Shown: positions 1-9,057, numbered from the stretch's first letter. The stretch is 64,000 bases of DNA from Methylobacterium sp. Leaf99 (GCF_001422375.1 NZ_LMMU01000001.1:1920178-1984177); one strand, 5' to 3'. Notes: generated by a model not told the origin, from the sequence alone. Made by a program: numbers and translations.

Positions 1-325
1 GAAACGCTCGGTTCGATGATAGGGTCCGACGGGCAACAGGATCGGTTTGCAACGGATGCTTCGCCGAACCAACCGGAAGAACCCGGGCACACAAGCAGAA
101 GGCAGCCAGCCATTCTCGCGACGATGCTGAATAGGCTCGAACGATAGCCCAATTTTGATACGCGCTGCCGCTTGTGCTCAGTCAGAGCAAGGCTAGGACT
201 TCACGCCCCACCGTTCCCACCAAAGCCCGACCCCTGCCTGCCAGACCACCCAGCACAGGGTATGGTAGGCGCGGCGTCGGTCATGGCGAACCCCGTGGTA
301 AGGCAGGGGCGACAGGAGCGTGGCA
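1..325. other. Left flank, no gene seen
   Basis: No convincing coding frame was found on either strand. Positions 152-178 resemble 995-1022: both contain ATTTTGAT, a GCGCT-like core and GCCGCTTGTG. Otherwise nothing is recognisable. It is unclear whether this is host or phage DNA. Confidence 0.4.
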
Positions 326-628
326 ATGAACGAGTGGTCCCACCTGACGGACGAAGAGCTTCAAGCACTCATTGGACGGATTATGGCCGAGGCCATCCGA
401 CCGATCTTCGAGGGCACCACACGGACCGAAGTTACAAAAAAAATGGCCGACACACTGGAGCGGATGACGGGGCTAGAAGGCAACGTCGAGGTCATCGCAG
501 GACCGATCGACAAATCGACCGGCTTGGCCACGTTCACCTACGTCGCGAAGACTCCGATGGGCGAAGCCTACATTCGGGGAATCGCCAGGGACGAGGAATT
601 GCAGGCATTGGAGGCCTCCATTCACTAG
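326..628 (+). CDS. Hypothetical protein, 100 aa
   Basis: I do not recognise this small soluble protein. It starts with MNEWSHLTDEEL, has a charged helical N-terminal half, and a C-terminal half that looks like short strands. The ATG at 326 is preferred over the GTG at 320 because AGGAG lies at 314-318, seven bases upstream. It is on the opposite strand to the phage late genes, so it is either flanking host DNA or a small accessory gene at the prophage edge. No signal peptide or membrane segment is visible. Confidence 0.6.
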   Translation: MNEWSHLTDEELQALIGRIMAEAIRPIFEGTTRTEVTKKMADTLERMTGLEGNVEVIAGPIDKSTGLATFTYVAKTPMGEAYIRGIARDEELQALEASIH

Positions 629-772
629 TCGCTGTCGACCGCCACCAGATGCAGCGTTCCGGCCGACGTCTTGAGAGGGCACGGCGTTGCTCTGCCGGCG
701 CGGGATCGTAAGGGGGGCAGGGGTGCGAAAGTTTCGCAGGGCTCGGGCACGTTTGGCGTGTTATCCGGCTGC

Positions 773-883
773 ATGCCCCGTTGGTTCTTCCTGCTCGTCG
801 TCATCTCCCTTGGCCTGTCCGTAGCCGGCGGCGTGCTGATCTTCATACGGTCGCCGACGCCGGTGGCGCAGCGGGTGGACTGA
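773..883 (+). CDS. Possible 36-aa single-pass membrane peptide
   Basis: The frame starts MPRWFFLLVVISLGL and is mostly one strongly hydrophobic stretch (about residues 4-24) followed by a short basic tail. Small peptides like this are often missed, but there is no strong ribosome binding site, so the call is tentative. Confidence 0.3.
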   Translation: MPRWFFLLVVISLGLSVAGGVLIFIRSPTPVAQRVD

Positions 884-957
884 CGGCGGTTCGAAAAGGG
901 CCATGATATTGTCCGACTAGCGCGGGGTATAAAGTCGGCGGTGGGCTTTATAGGCTT

Positions 958-981
958 GGGCGGTTTCGCTTTAAACCGCCC
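958..981. terminator. Hairpin at the left edge of the prophage
   Basis: GGGCGGTTT (958-966) and AAACCGCCC (973-981) form a perfect 9-bp stem with a six-base loop. It lies just beyond the last minus-strand frame, where the late transcript would be expected to end. There is no strong T-run, so a role at the prophage end other than termination is also possible. Confidence 0.4.
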
Positions 982-1035
982 CTCACCGCAGCCTGATTTT
1001 GATGCGCTACGCCGCTTGTGTTCGGCGGCGAGGAG

Positions 1036-1308
1036 CTACGCCGCCGACTGGATCACGCCGAGCTTGATCGCGGCGGCGCGCTCGGCCGTCAGGGTGCCGA
1101 TGGACTGGCAGAAGTCGATGCCTTCGATCACGGCCAGGTCGGCGACGTCTACCTCGGCGAGGCGGGGATCGTCGAGGGAGCCGAACAAGATGTCGAGGGC
1201 ATCGCGGGCGAACGCTTTGGCCTCGTCTTCTTGGGCGTAGGCCCGCGCCCGCTTGATCGCGACCTACTCGCCGACGCTGAACTGCGCCTTGAAGCGGATC
1301 GGGGTCAT
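1036..1308 (-). pseudogene. Small phage gene interrupted by an in-frame TAG
   Basis: Read from the ATG at 1308, the frame gives MTPIRFKAQFSVGE, then TAG at 1266-1264, then 75 further coding-like residues beginning VAIKRARAYAQEDE and ending GVIQSAA before a second TAG at 1038-1036. The part after the stop is regular, acidic and helical, as in a real gene of about 90 residues. The family is not recognised. Its place beyond the tail fibres fits a tail accessory or end-of-operon gene that has decayed. Confidence 0.45.
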
Positions 1309-1378
1309 GAGGGTGCGGAGCGTCACCCGCGTCAGCGTTGCCGGCCTCTGGTAGCCGATATTACCTGCCCTCGGGCGA

Positions 1379-1576
1379 CTACTGACGGCGAGCCGCATCC
1401 CATAGCGCGTCAACCTCGATATCACCCATGCCGATCTCAAGGGCTAGAGCGGCAATGTAGGGGTGATTTCGCTGCCAAGTCGTCGCCGAATTCCAGTAGA
1501 TGCGGACTGGCTCATACGGATGCGTATCAACAGCCTCCTGCGCAGCCGTAAGACGACCCGAGTTGAAGAGTGCCAT
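1379..1576 (-). CDS. Small protein downstream of tail fibre, 65 aa
   Basis: This unrecognised protein (starting MALFNSGRLTAAQEAVDTH, with a Trp- and Tyr-rich middle) directly follows the tail-fibre gene. The ATG at 1576 is chosen because AAGGGA lies just upstream. The frame also runs back to an ATG at 1636 and, before that, is in the same frame as the tail-fibre gene, from which it is separated by the TAG at 1642-1640. By position it may be a fibre-assembly or host-range accessory protein; that is inference only. Confidence 0.55.
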   Translation of the reverse strand: MALFNSGRLTAAQEAVDTHPYEPVRIYWNSATTWQRNHPYIAALALEIGMGDIEVDALWDAARRQ

Positions 1577-1639
1577 TTTCCCTTGTGCCGGAGAAATGTC
1601 CGGCAGCATGGGTCGCGCCCATGAACGTGCACCCATAAT

Positions 1640-3793
1640 CTAACTCCACTGCAAGAGGGCGCCGCCGATATCGATGACGGCGTCGTTCTGTGAGCGCAGC
1701 CGGTAGCGCATCGTCTGGCCGGCTGGCTGACCAGAGATATCGGCAAGCCCCTCAACGAGCTCGAAGCCGTCCGCCTGTGTGCCGGCGAGCACCAGGGGCA
1801 CCGCCGACCATGATGCCCCATTGTTCCGAGACACCTCGCCGATCAAATCGGAAAAGTTCGCGCCATTGGGGCGCTTTATCTGTGCGCCAAGGCGGACAGC
1901 GGTGGGTGTTGCGGCCGCCGCGAAGGGGTTCGAGGTGACGGCCGGCGCGACCGTTGGCGGACCAAACACGCCGAAACCATACCCTCGCCGTTGCGTCTCG
2001 CCCGTCGAGTTGCCGTTCGGGGTAAGGCGGAAGTACCGATAGGGAAGTGCATCGGATACTGTGATAGGCACCGCGAGGAAATCAATCGGGGTTCCCGACT
2101 GGCCTGCCTGGAAATTGGTAATTCCCCCAATACTGCCGGACCAGCTAGTTCCGTCGTTAGACCCCGTTACATCAAAACTGAACCAGCGATCTCGATCCAC
2201 AGCATTGGCTACTATCAGACCTACCCGCTTTGGCGAGCCTAAGTCGATATCAAACCTGGCCGGCGATCCGGTGCCATTATATCCCTGACTGTCGCCAAGT
2301 GCTAGATTGTACATATTCACCCAGGAACGACCATATCCTGTGATCGTTGCTGCGATCTGATCAGTTGCTCGACTACCGTAGCCACGTACTTGCCTGATCT
2401 GCGGGAGGCCGCCGGAATTGGCCCCAAACGTGATCCTGATACCCTTCGTAGCCGAAGCCGATAGGGGGACAAGAGCCCGGTAAAGGCCATTCACGCCCGA
2501 ATTCGGAACATTGATGGAGCCAAGTATCGTGCCGCTATCTGCATCGGCAATGCTGAACGACTGACTGAAACCGTTAGAAATGAAGAACTGTATTTCAACT
2601 GATCTAATTGGCGCGCCGCTGAACAATGCCTGAATCCAATAGTTTGGCTCTCCAGTCATATAGTTCTTAGCGCCACCATTGAAAATCTGATCTAGGGCGG
2701 CAGAGTTATTGCTCTGCGAGTCTACGTTATACGCCGTAGTTCCCGTTCCAGTGAAGGTACCGTTTGACGTAAAACTGCCAAAAGTACGGGCCTCATAGGC
2801 TTTCGCCGGGGCAAAGCTAAGTACCTTGCTCGTCGTGTTAAAGATTGCATCCGCGAAGGTGAAGTCGCTCGTATCTCCGTAGGGGTCAACGATACCGGCG
2901 CTCATGTTGACGCGGTCCCCTTTAGCTTCGGCCACGAGCAGTTCAGTCAGCAGGAGATCTTTGCGGAGGCCTGAGATAGTGGCCTGCATCGACACAATAA
3001 TCGAGCTGCCAGCCTCAAGTTTTAAGCCAAGCGCAGCGGGCAGACCCGTAACGTCTGCAACTGCATAATCCCCGGCCATGGGCAAGACGGACCCATCGCG
3101 ACCCTTGAACGACTGAACGCCGCCTGTGATCTGCGCATATGCAACTTGCCAATCGACCCCGTCCCAAACCCGCATCTTCTTTGTGACGCTGTTGAAGTAC
3201 AAGGCGCCGACTAAAAGAGCGTTGCCATCGTTGTCGAGGGCTGGGTCAGCCGCTCTGGCGCCAAGATAGCGATCGTCGAAGCTGTCATAAGCCGCGATGG
3301 CGTCGGTCGCAGCCCCCGCGGCCAACGCAGACTTCTGATCCGCCTGAATAGCGGAGGCCGCCGCCGCCGTTGCTGAACCGGCAGCCGCGGTCTTCGAAGC
3401 CGCCGCAGACTGTTCCGAGGCGAGGGCCGCCGCAGCCGATGCAGTCGCAGCCGTGAGGTCGGGCAGGGTCAGGTCGACGGCGAACAGCCCGTGCGCCAGC
3501 CGGCGCAGCACGAGCTGGGGCAGGGTATCTCGCGTGCCGTAGGTGACGTTGCCGGTGATGAACTCCGGCGTGGTGCCGTCCTGGCCGACCGGACCCGCCG
3601 GCAGAGGGAAGATCAGCGCCCGACCGTCGTCGAGGGCGACGAGCAGCTCGTAGGTGTTCGGGATCTGCTCGATCGAGCGGATGCCGTTGCCGGCGCGGCC
3701 GTTCTCGCCCGGCTGGGCGCCGAATCCGTAATCGCGCGGGGCGCCCGTCCTGTACGGGACATCGTTGAAGAACAATCCGGCGCTCACGGGCAA
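1640..3793 (-). CDS. Tail fibre protein with discoidin-like C-terminal part
   Basis: This 717-residue receptor-binding fibre subunit is expected at the tail tip. Residues 1-100 form the attachment part. About 105-175 is an Ala/Ser-rich heptad-like region of the kind that trimerises fibres. It is followed by the common fibre motif DRYLGAR...LYFNSVTKKMRVWDG. From about 330 to 600 there are two beta-rich segments resembling F5/8-type C (discoidin) carbohydrate-binding folds (SFSIADADSGTILGS; DRWFSFDVTGSNDG). The DNA for the distal part (about 2.0-3.0 kb) is clearly less GC-rich than the proximal part, suggesting module exchange. It overlaps the next gene upstream by ten bases. Sugar binding is inferred. 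Confidence 0.85.
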   Translation of the reverse strand: MPVSAGLFFNDVPYRTGAPRDYGFGAQPGENGRAGNGIRSIEQIPNTYELLVALDDGRALIFPLPAGPVGQDGTTPEFITGNVTYGTRDTLPQLVLRRLAHGLFAVDLTLPDLTAATASAAAALASEQSAAASKTAAAGSATAAAASAIQADQKSALAAGAATDAIAAYDSFDDRYLGARAADPALDNDGNALLVGALYFNSVTKKMRVWDGVDWQVAYAQITGGVQSFKGRDGSVLPMAGDYAVADVTGLPAALGLKLEAGSSIIVSMQATISGLRKDLLLTELLVAEAKGDRVNMSAGIVDPYGDTSDFTFADAIFNTTSKVLSFAPAKAYEARTFGSFTSNGTFTGTGTTAYNVDSQSNNSAALDQIFNGGAKNYMTGEPNYWIQALFSGAPIRSVEIQFFISNGFSQSFSIADADSGTILGSINVPNSGVNGLYRALVPLSASATKGIRITFGANSGGLPQIRQVRGYGSRATDQIAATITGYGRSWVNMYNLALGDSQGYNGTGSPARFDIDLGSPKRVGLIVANAVDRDRWFSFDVTGSNDGTSWSGSIGGITNFQAGQSGTPIDFLAVPITVSDALPYRYFRLTPNGNSTGETQRRGYGFGVFGPPTVAPAVTSNPFAAAATPTAVRLGAQIKRPNGANFSDLIGEVSRNNGASWSAVPLVLAGTQADGFELVEGLADISGQPAGQTMRYRLRSQNDAVIDIGGALLQWS

Positions 3794-4362
3794 ATCCCCT
3801 CGTCGATCAGGCAGAGGCCGAAGCGGATGCGCTGCGGCACCTCATCGGCGCCGGTGGCGACGATGTCGTAGCGGTAGAGCCCGGCGGCGACGGCGCGGGT
3901 GCGGCCCCGAGGGACGTTCCATGCGAGGCCACCCAGCGCGGCATTGGTGACGAGGAAGCCGCCATCCTCGTCGCCGACGAGAAGCTTCACCCGCGGGTCG
4001 GTGATGTTGCCGGCGGCGTCGCAGGCCTTCAGGGCGGCGACGACGTGCTTGCCGGTGAAGTTGTAGGGCGTGCGCCGGTAGCCGGCGGCCGCGCCGACGA
4101 GGAGCCAGCGTGACAGGCCGGAGGGCCGCGCGTCGGTCTCGAAGGTCGCCGCCGCCGTCCACGAGCTCGACCCCAGGCCGGGATCGGCGATGTAGAGATC
4201 CTCGCCGTAGACGCGCGCCACGCCGAGATCATAGGTCGCGCCCGGCGCCCAGGCCGGCGTCCCGACCCACGGCACGGCGATATCGGCGCCGACCTGGACC
4301 GAGAACCCGTCCGTCCAGGCGGCGGTGTTGGAGAACCGGAAGTCGATGCCGGGGAGGGCCAT
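3784..4362 (-). CDS. Tail-tip associated hypothetical protein, 192 aa
   Basis: It is beta-rich and begins MALPGIDFRFSNTAAW. Residues 30-90 contain an aromatic pattern (WAPGATYDLG, LYIADPGLGSSSWTA) seen in small phage proteins that precede fibres and in some carbohydrate-binding modules. It lies between the DUF4376-like gene and the large fibre, overlapping the latter by ten bases, so a structural or adhesion accessory role is likely. The family is not firmly recognised. Confidence 0.65.
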   Translation of the reverse strand: MALPGIDFRFSNTAAWTDGFSVQVGADIAVPWVGTPAWAPGATYDLGVARVYGEDLYIADPGLGSSSWTAAATFETDARPSGLSRWLLVGAAAGYRRTPYNFTGKHVVAALKACDAAGNITDPRVKLLVGDEDGGFLVTNAALGGLAWNVPRGRTRAVAAGLYRYDIVATGADEVPQRIRFGLCLIDEGICP

Positions 4363-4374
4363 GGATGCGCCCCC

Positions 4375-4902
4375 TCAGTGGATCGCGGCGAACAGGGCGT
4401 CGACCGCCTCAACGGTGGTGAGCGTGCCGGCCGCCACCGCGCGCCCGACCGCCGCCTCGACGCCGAAGCAGACCTGCACGTGCGCGTCGAGGGCGTCACC
4501 TAGCGCCACGATGTCCGCATTCGACAGGGCCACGAACGCGCCCGTCACCGTCTTGAAGTCGGGGATCGCGTAGGCCGGGTTGGACAGGGCCTTCAGCTCG
4601 GCGCGGGTGATCTTCGGCTGGCCGACCTCGCGATCGGTGGCGAAGCGATGGCCCTTGAAGGTCAGGCCGCCGACCTCGGCGCGGTAGCGCTCCGAGGCCG
4701 CGTAGGCGGGCAGATCCGGGCTCACCGGCGCGCGGAACAGGCGCCCGTCTTCCGGTCCTGTCGGCGCCGGGCCGATGCGGCCGAGCGCCTCCATGGCGCC
4801 GGCGTAGGGCACGAGGCGGGCGTCGGGAAACGCCACCATCGGCACCGCGACGTCGTCTTCGTAATAGGCGAGCACGCGCTCGCCCGAGACCACAAGCTGC
4901 AT
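4375..4902 (-). CDS. DUF4376-like tail fibre accessory protein
   Basis: This 175-residue protein begins MQLVVSGERVLAYYEDD. Its C-terminal two thirds (GLTFKGHRFATDREVGQPKI through the last helix) match the pattern of DUF4376, a domain common in proteins encoded next to phage tail fibres: a short beta segment for the altered residue (FKGHRFATD) and a helical tail. The ATG at 4902 is chosen because earlier codons in this frame only mirror the neighbouring gene. The function is unknown; a fibre chaperone or fibre-end protein is the usual guess. Confidence 0.7.
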   Translation of the reverse strand: MQLVVSGERVLAYYEDDVAVPMVAFPDARLVPYAGAMEALGRIGPAPTGPEDGRLFRAPVSPDLPAYAASERYRAEVGGLTFKGHRFATDREVGQPKITRAELKALSNPAYAIPDFKTVTGAFVALSNADIVALGDALDAHVQVCFGVEAAVGRAVAAGTLTTVEAVDALFAAIH

Positions 4903-4967
4903 GGTCGGCTCCAGGGCTGTCGGATTGAGGGGAGGGGCCGCGCGGGGCGGCCGGGACGCCAGAGGCG

Positions 4968-6521
4968 TCAGACGATGAAGGCGTTGCCGTTGCCGGAGGT
5001 GCCGGCCGCCGGGCTCGCCTGCGTCGGCGCGGATACGCTGGAACCGCTCCGGATGATCTGCCCGCCGTTGTAGGCGTAGAACGCCGTGTCGGTGGCCGAG
5101 CCCGTCACCGACTGGGAGTCGGCGAAGGACAGACGTCCGACCATGAGGCCGCGCGGATTGCCCGAGACGTTGAAGCCGATCGGGCTCGCGATCGCGCAAC
5201 TCACGAGCTGGATGCCGGCACCGCCATTGTCCCGCGACACCGAGTTGTTGCTGCCGAGCAGCGAGCCGCCGTTGACGAAGACGCCGGTGTCCGGATTGCC
5301 GCGCGCATAGATCTGCGAGCTCGCAAGATCGGAGCACCCGAGTCCGCCGCCGATGTGGAAGCCGTGCAGGCCGTTGGAGAGCGACGCGATGCTCGCCGCC
5401 CCGAGGACGGTCATGCTGCCGTTGATGTTCGCGCCGAAGACGCCGTTGCCGATGCAGAAGACCTGCTCGCCGATCTTGGTCTCGGATCGAAGGGTCGAGA
5501 TGCCGGCCTGCTGCGCGCCGAACGACGCGATGCGGCGGATGTTCTGGTTTCCGCTCTCCAGCACCAGGTTGTCGGACGAGTACCCCTGGAAGATGTTGGT
5601 CTTGACCGGACCCGACCCGTCCGAGGTGAACAGCACGTCCTGCAGCACGTCGATGTCGCCGGTGACGACGAAGCGGGCGCCGGAAACGAACGAGATCTCC
5701 GTGGTGAAGATGCCCCGCATGGTGTTGAGGTTGGTCGCCGTGTCGGCAACGCGGTTCGCCTGGGCGTTGCCGGTGTAAGCCAGCGCCCCGGGCTGGGGCA
5801 GCGAGCCGTTGAGGGGCGCACCCTTGAAGGCGACGCGGGACTGATCGGCATGGTTGAAGCGGATGTCGCTCGAGTAGACGACCTTCGAGTTGCCGACGCC
5901 GGCGGCATGCTGGAACGTCACGTAGCCGGTGTTCGAGATCCGGCGGCGCGAGATCCAGACGATGGCCTCGTAGCAGTCCTTGAAATCCGGATTAAAGCCC
6001 GCGATCGTCTTCACGATGGGGGCGTTGATCAGAACCTCGCTCACCGGGGTGAGCATGGTCAGGGTGTTGGTCGTCGCGTTGTAGCGCAGCTCGACGATGT
6101 CGCCCTTGCGGTAGTCGCCGCGCTGCAGGGCGCCGCCGCCGTTGTGGACGACGACGCGGGGGCCGAGGCCGTTGTAGTTCAGCAGCGTCGGTCCGGTGAC
6201 GTCCTGATTCAGCGTCACCGAGAACGGCATGCCTGCCGCGTAGCCGGCGACCGCCAGGGGCGAGCCCACGGTGATGTAGCCCGGCGTGGCGCTGGTGTCG
6301 GTGAAGGTCTGCAGACCGGCTAGGCGGATCGCGCGGGCGATCTGCGTAAGGTCGTCGTCGGTCGGGACCTGCCCCGACAGCTCGACCACGTTGACGATCT
6401 CGCGCTGGACGTATTCCGGCACCTGCGGCGGGATGCGCGAGCCCTGCTGCTGCAGGGCGATGTTCTTGCCGACATACGGCGCGTTCGGCAGGGCGGAGCC
6501 AGCCGGCGGGTGGTAGCGCAT
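4968..6521 (-). CDS. Tail fibre/spike protein with beta-helix-like region
   Basis: The protein has 517 residues. The N-terminal part (MRYHPPAGSALPNAPYVGKN to about residue 170) looks like a virion-binding segment with a short linker. From about 180 the sequence is a long run of short strands rich in Gly, Asn and Ser (GNQNIRRIASFGAQ, FHIGGGLGCSDLAS), as in right-handed beta-helix spikes and fibres. No catalytic residues for a polysaccharide lyase can be assigned. It directly follows the gp48-like gene, the usual place of the first fibre gene in Mu-type tails. Confidence 0.8.
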   Translation of the reverse strand: MRYHPPAGSALPNAPYVGKNIALQQQGSRIPPQVPEYVQREIVNVVELSGQVPTDDDLTQIARAIRLAGLQTFTDTSATPGYITVGSPLAVAGYAAGMPFSVTLNQDVTGPTLLNYNGLGPRVVVHNGGGALQRGDYRKGDIVELRYNATTNTLTMLTPVSEVLINAPIVKTIAGFNPDFKDCYEAIVWISRRRISNTGYVTFQHAAGVGNSKVVYSSDIRFNHADQSRVAFKGAPLNGSLPQPGALAYTGNAQANRVADTATNLNTMRGIFTTEISFVSGARFVVTGDIDVLQDVLFTSDGSGPVKTNIFQGYSSDNLVLESGNQNIRRIASFGAQQAGISTLRSETKIGEQVFCIGNGVFGANINGSMTVLGAASIASLSNGLHGFHIGGGLGCSDLASSQIYARGNPDTGVFVNGGSLLGSNNSVSRDNGGAGIQLVSCAIASPIGFNVSGNPRGLMVGRLSFADSQSVTGSATDTAFYAYNGGQIIRSGSSVSAPTQASPAAGTSGNGNAFIV

Positions 6522-6533
6522 GGAGGGAGATCC

Positions 6534-7430
6534 CTAGTCGGGGTAGCGGAACACGAGGGTCGTGTGCGGGGGCGACAGGCGGGCAAGGACGCATTCGAGG
6601 TCCGGCGCGGGCGTGTAGCCCTCGATCCGGTCGCCCTCGGCGCCGCACTCGGCTTCGTCGCAGCGGAAGTAGGTGGCGGGCGCGGTCACCACGTCGGCGA
6701 CCCAGAAGCGCCAGGCGACGGCACCGGGATCGTTGGGGTCGAACCCCTCGATCCGGTCGCCGTCCTCGCCGCACTCGCCCTCGTCGCAGGCGAAGTACGT
6801 CTCGTTGAGGGCACCGCCGGCGACCTCGTCGCCGGGGTCGGCGGCACTGGGGAAGGCGTAGCCCTCGATCGGGTCGCCATCCTCGCCGCACTCGGCCTCG
6901 TCGCAGGTGAAGTATGTGTCGAGCGTGTCGAAGGCGACGCACTCGGACACGTCGCAGAGGAACTGCGTCGGCTCCTCGACCCGCATGGTGAAGCCGAGCG
7001 AGGCGGCGACGCAGACGAAGTAGGCCGGCGAGGCGCCGCCCTGCGCACCGAAGCGCGCCCGCACCCGCGACACCCGCTGCTCCGCGGTGCGGCCGGCCGG
7101 CATGCAGGGGTCGGGCAGGCCGAGCTCGGCCTCCCAGTCAGGGAGCGACACGGTCGCGGCCGACGGGAAGGTCTGGGTGGCGATGGTCCAGTCGCGGATG
7201 TTGAGATCGGCCACCCACGCGGCGATCCCGCGCCAGAACGAGCGCTGGACCGGTGAGGCGCCCTTGCCGTCACCGGCCTCGTCCGCGCCCCAGGCCGCAC
7301 CGCGCGGGGTGAGCGCCAGGACCTGGGGCAGGATCTCGTCGGCGCTCGGATTGGACTGGCGATCGGCAACGGACGGCGGCTCGGCCGGCAGCAGCGCGCA
7401 CGGCCACCCCGCCGGGATGGATTCCAGCAT
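6534..7430 (-). CDS. Mu gp48/YmfQ-like tail protein with CDEAECGE repeats
   Basis: Residues 25-170 match the YmfQ/DUF2313 family (Mu gp48), which links baseplate to fibres: ILPQVLALTPRGAAWG, FWRGIAAWVADLNIRDW and a typical LPDWEAELGLPDP segment. In place of the usual short C-terminus there are three consecutive units of the form YF-x-CDEAECGE-x-GD-x-IEGY (about residues 188, 225 and 265), plus a degenerate first one. The two cysteines and many acidic residues per unit could form disulphides or bind metal; that is inference. It sits between the gp47-like gene and the fibre gene, as in Mu. Confidence 0.85.
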   Translation of the reverse strand: MLESIPAGWPCALLPAEPPSVADRQSNPSADEILPQVLALTPRGAAWGADEAGDGKGASPVQRSFWRGIAAWVADLNIRDWTIATQTFPSAATVSLPDWEAELGLPDPCMPAGRTAEQRVSRVRARFGAQGGASPAYFVCVAASLGFTMRVEEPTQFLCDVSECVAFDTLDTYFTCDEAECGEDGDPIEGYAFPSAADPGDEVAGGALNETYFACDEGECGEDGDRIEGFDPNDPGAVAWRFWVADVVTAPATYFRCDEAECGAEGDRIEGYTPAPDLECVLARLSPPHTTLVFRYPD

Positions 7431-7439
7431 GGTGGGGCC

Positions 7440-8534
7440 TCACGCGTAGGAGACGGTACCGAGGACCGGCAGATAGCCGGCGGTGGCGATCACGGTCGCG
7501 GCGGGCAGGAGCAGCTCGTGCCGCTCCTCGCCGGTGGCCCGGGAGATTCCCTCCTGGATCCAGCTGCGCGAGAACCCGACGGCCACGGACGTGCCGACCT
7601 CGGCGCGATCGACGAAGGTCGCGGCGATCTCCTCCTCGACGGAGGCCCGGATATCGAGGGTGTCGGGCGAGAGTCCTGAGATCCGGACATCCACCGGCAG
7701 CGCGATGGGGGCCAGAGCAAACACCCGCGCCGTCACCGGGCGGCGTATGGGATCGTCGCAGTAGGCCTGCACCAGATCGACCTGGGCCGGCACCGGGATG
7801 CCGTCCGGCTGATCGTTGACGGTGAAGCACAGCCACACCGAGCGTGCGTCGTTGGAGAAGCTGTCGACGTAGGCCCGGCGCAGGATGCCGGGGCCCAGCG
7901 CCTCGGCGGCCCAGGTCCCATAGTCGAAGGCCGAACCACCCTGCGGTGGGTTGCGCTTACGCGCCAGGATGCGCGCCCGGAAGGCCTCGCGTTGCTCGGC
8001 GTCGGCACCGCCGGCGAGCCCCTGGCCGTCGACCACAGCGTTCTCGCCGAGCCCCGCCGGCACATCCTGGTCATCGACCAGCGCCACCGGGAATCCGGCG
8101 CCGAGATTGCCGGCCGATCCCATCTCGTCCGCTTCGACCGGCAGGGCGACGACGTTGCCGTCGGCGATCTCGGCTGTCCGCGTGGTGTAGGTGGCGCCGC
8201 TTGCCCCCCGGAACTGCAGGCCGCTCGGCACCACGAGGCCGTGGATCGCCGGCACCAGGATGGTCCCGGAGGCGGCCGAGGCGGGGATGCGGGTGAGCCC
8301 GAGCTCGAAGCCGTGGCGGTCGAGCCAGAGGTCGTCGGCGCGGGAGGCGAAGATCTGGTCGTAGAGCCACCGGCGGCGCAGCTCGTGCTCGAAGTCGAGG
8401 AGCGCGATGACCTTGCCGATGACCGTGAAGGTGTTGGCCCAGACGCTGGCGACGGCGCCGTCGATGCTCTGGGTCAGGAACCCGCGCGCCTTGACGCCGA
8501 GTTCAGCAAGCGAGCGGAGGCTATAGCCCGCCAT
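7440..8534 (-). CDS. Baseplate J-like protein (Mu gp47)
   Basis: This 364-residue protein belongs to the Baseplate_J family and would form the wedge ring around the tail tube. Typical segments are DLWLDRHGFELGLTR near residue 70, GASGATYTTRTAEI near 110 and RARILARKRNPPQGGSAFDY near 185. The start at 8534 (MAGYSLRSLAELG) is favoured because it overlaps the end of the gp46-like gene by 14 bases, typical of this operon; an upstream ATG at 8579 adds an unrelated leader. Confidence 0.9.
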   Translation of the reverse strand: MAGYSLRSLAELGVKARGFLTQSIDGAVASVWANTFTVIGKVIALLDFEHELRRRWLYDQIFASRADDLWLDRHGFELGLTRIPASAASGTILVPAIHGLVVPSGLQFRGASGATYTTRTAEIADGNVVALPVEADEMGSAGNLGAGFPVALVDDQDVPAGLGENAVVDGQGLAGGADAEQREAFRARILARKRNPPQGGSAFDYGTWAAEALGPGILRRAYVDSFSNDARSVWLCFTVNDQPDGIPVPAQVDLVQAYCDDPIRRPVTARVFALAPIALPVDVRISGLSPDTLDIRASVEEEIAATFVDRAEVGTSVAVGFSRSWIQEGISRATGEERHELLLPAATVIATAGYLPVLGTVSYA

Positions 8535-9057
8535 CGGCACGTCTCCACAGAAGGTCGAACTGGGGGGCGTAAGCCTCACGGCCGTCGCGGCCGTAGAGGT
8601 TCACGGTCAGGCGGATGCGCCCGGCGGGTTTGTCGGCCGTGGCCCGGGCCGCGATCCGGACGACGGCGCCCTGGCGGATCAGCGGCTGCAGGGCGCGCTC
8701 GGCCTCAGTCGCCACGGCCATCGCGGTTCCGTCGGTGAGCTCGTGCCGGCGATACAGCCAAAGCTTCGAGCCGAGCGGCGCCTCGCCCTTGCTGCGGTCG
8801 ACGTCGAAGCCGTCGCCGGGCCAGCCGCGGCGATCGCCGCGGTGCTCGTGGCGCAGCTCGTAGGTCTCGGCCCGCGCATCGGTGAAGAGCAGCAGGATCA
8901 CGGCGGTGCGCAGCGGGTTGGCCGCCTTCAGGCCGCCGGCCGGCCCGTCATCGCCACCGGCGGACACGGCGAAGTCGCCAACCACGCCGTTCCAGACGAT
9001 GTCCGGCGGCAGCAGCGCGACGCCCGCATCCGCGAGCGGGGTCAGGGTGAGTTGCAT
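8521..9057 (-). CDS. Mu gp46-like baseplate protein
   Basis: The protein has 178 residues and matches the phage GP46 family: the conserved LRTAVILLLFTDARA near residue 50, RGWPGDGFDVDRSKGEAPLGSKLWLYRR near 75-105 and a C-terminal beta segment. These proteins take the place of gp25/W at the inner baseplate. The start at 9057 begins at MQLTLTPLAD; the upstream ATG at 9084 adds nine residues unlike the family. Confidence 0.9.
   Translation of the reverse strand: MQLTLTPLADAGVALLPPDIVWNGVVGDFAVSAGGDDGPAGGLKAANPLRTAVILLLFTDARAETYELRHEHRGDRRGWPGDGFDVDRSKGEAPLGSKLWLYRRHELTDGTAMAVATEAERALQPLIRQGAVVRIAARATADKPAGRIRLTVNLYGRDGREAYAPQFDLLWRRADGGL

Noticed and set aside
1..1035. Search for attL matching the region after the integrase
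   Set aside because: No identical stretch of useful length (about 12 bases or more) was seen by eye; a computed alignment of both flanks is needed.
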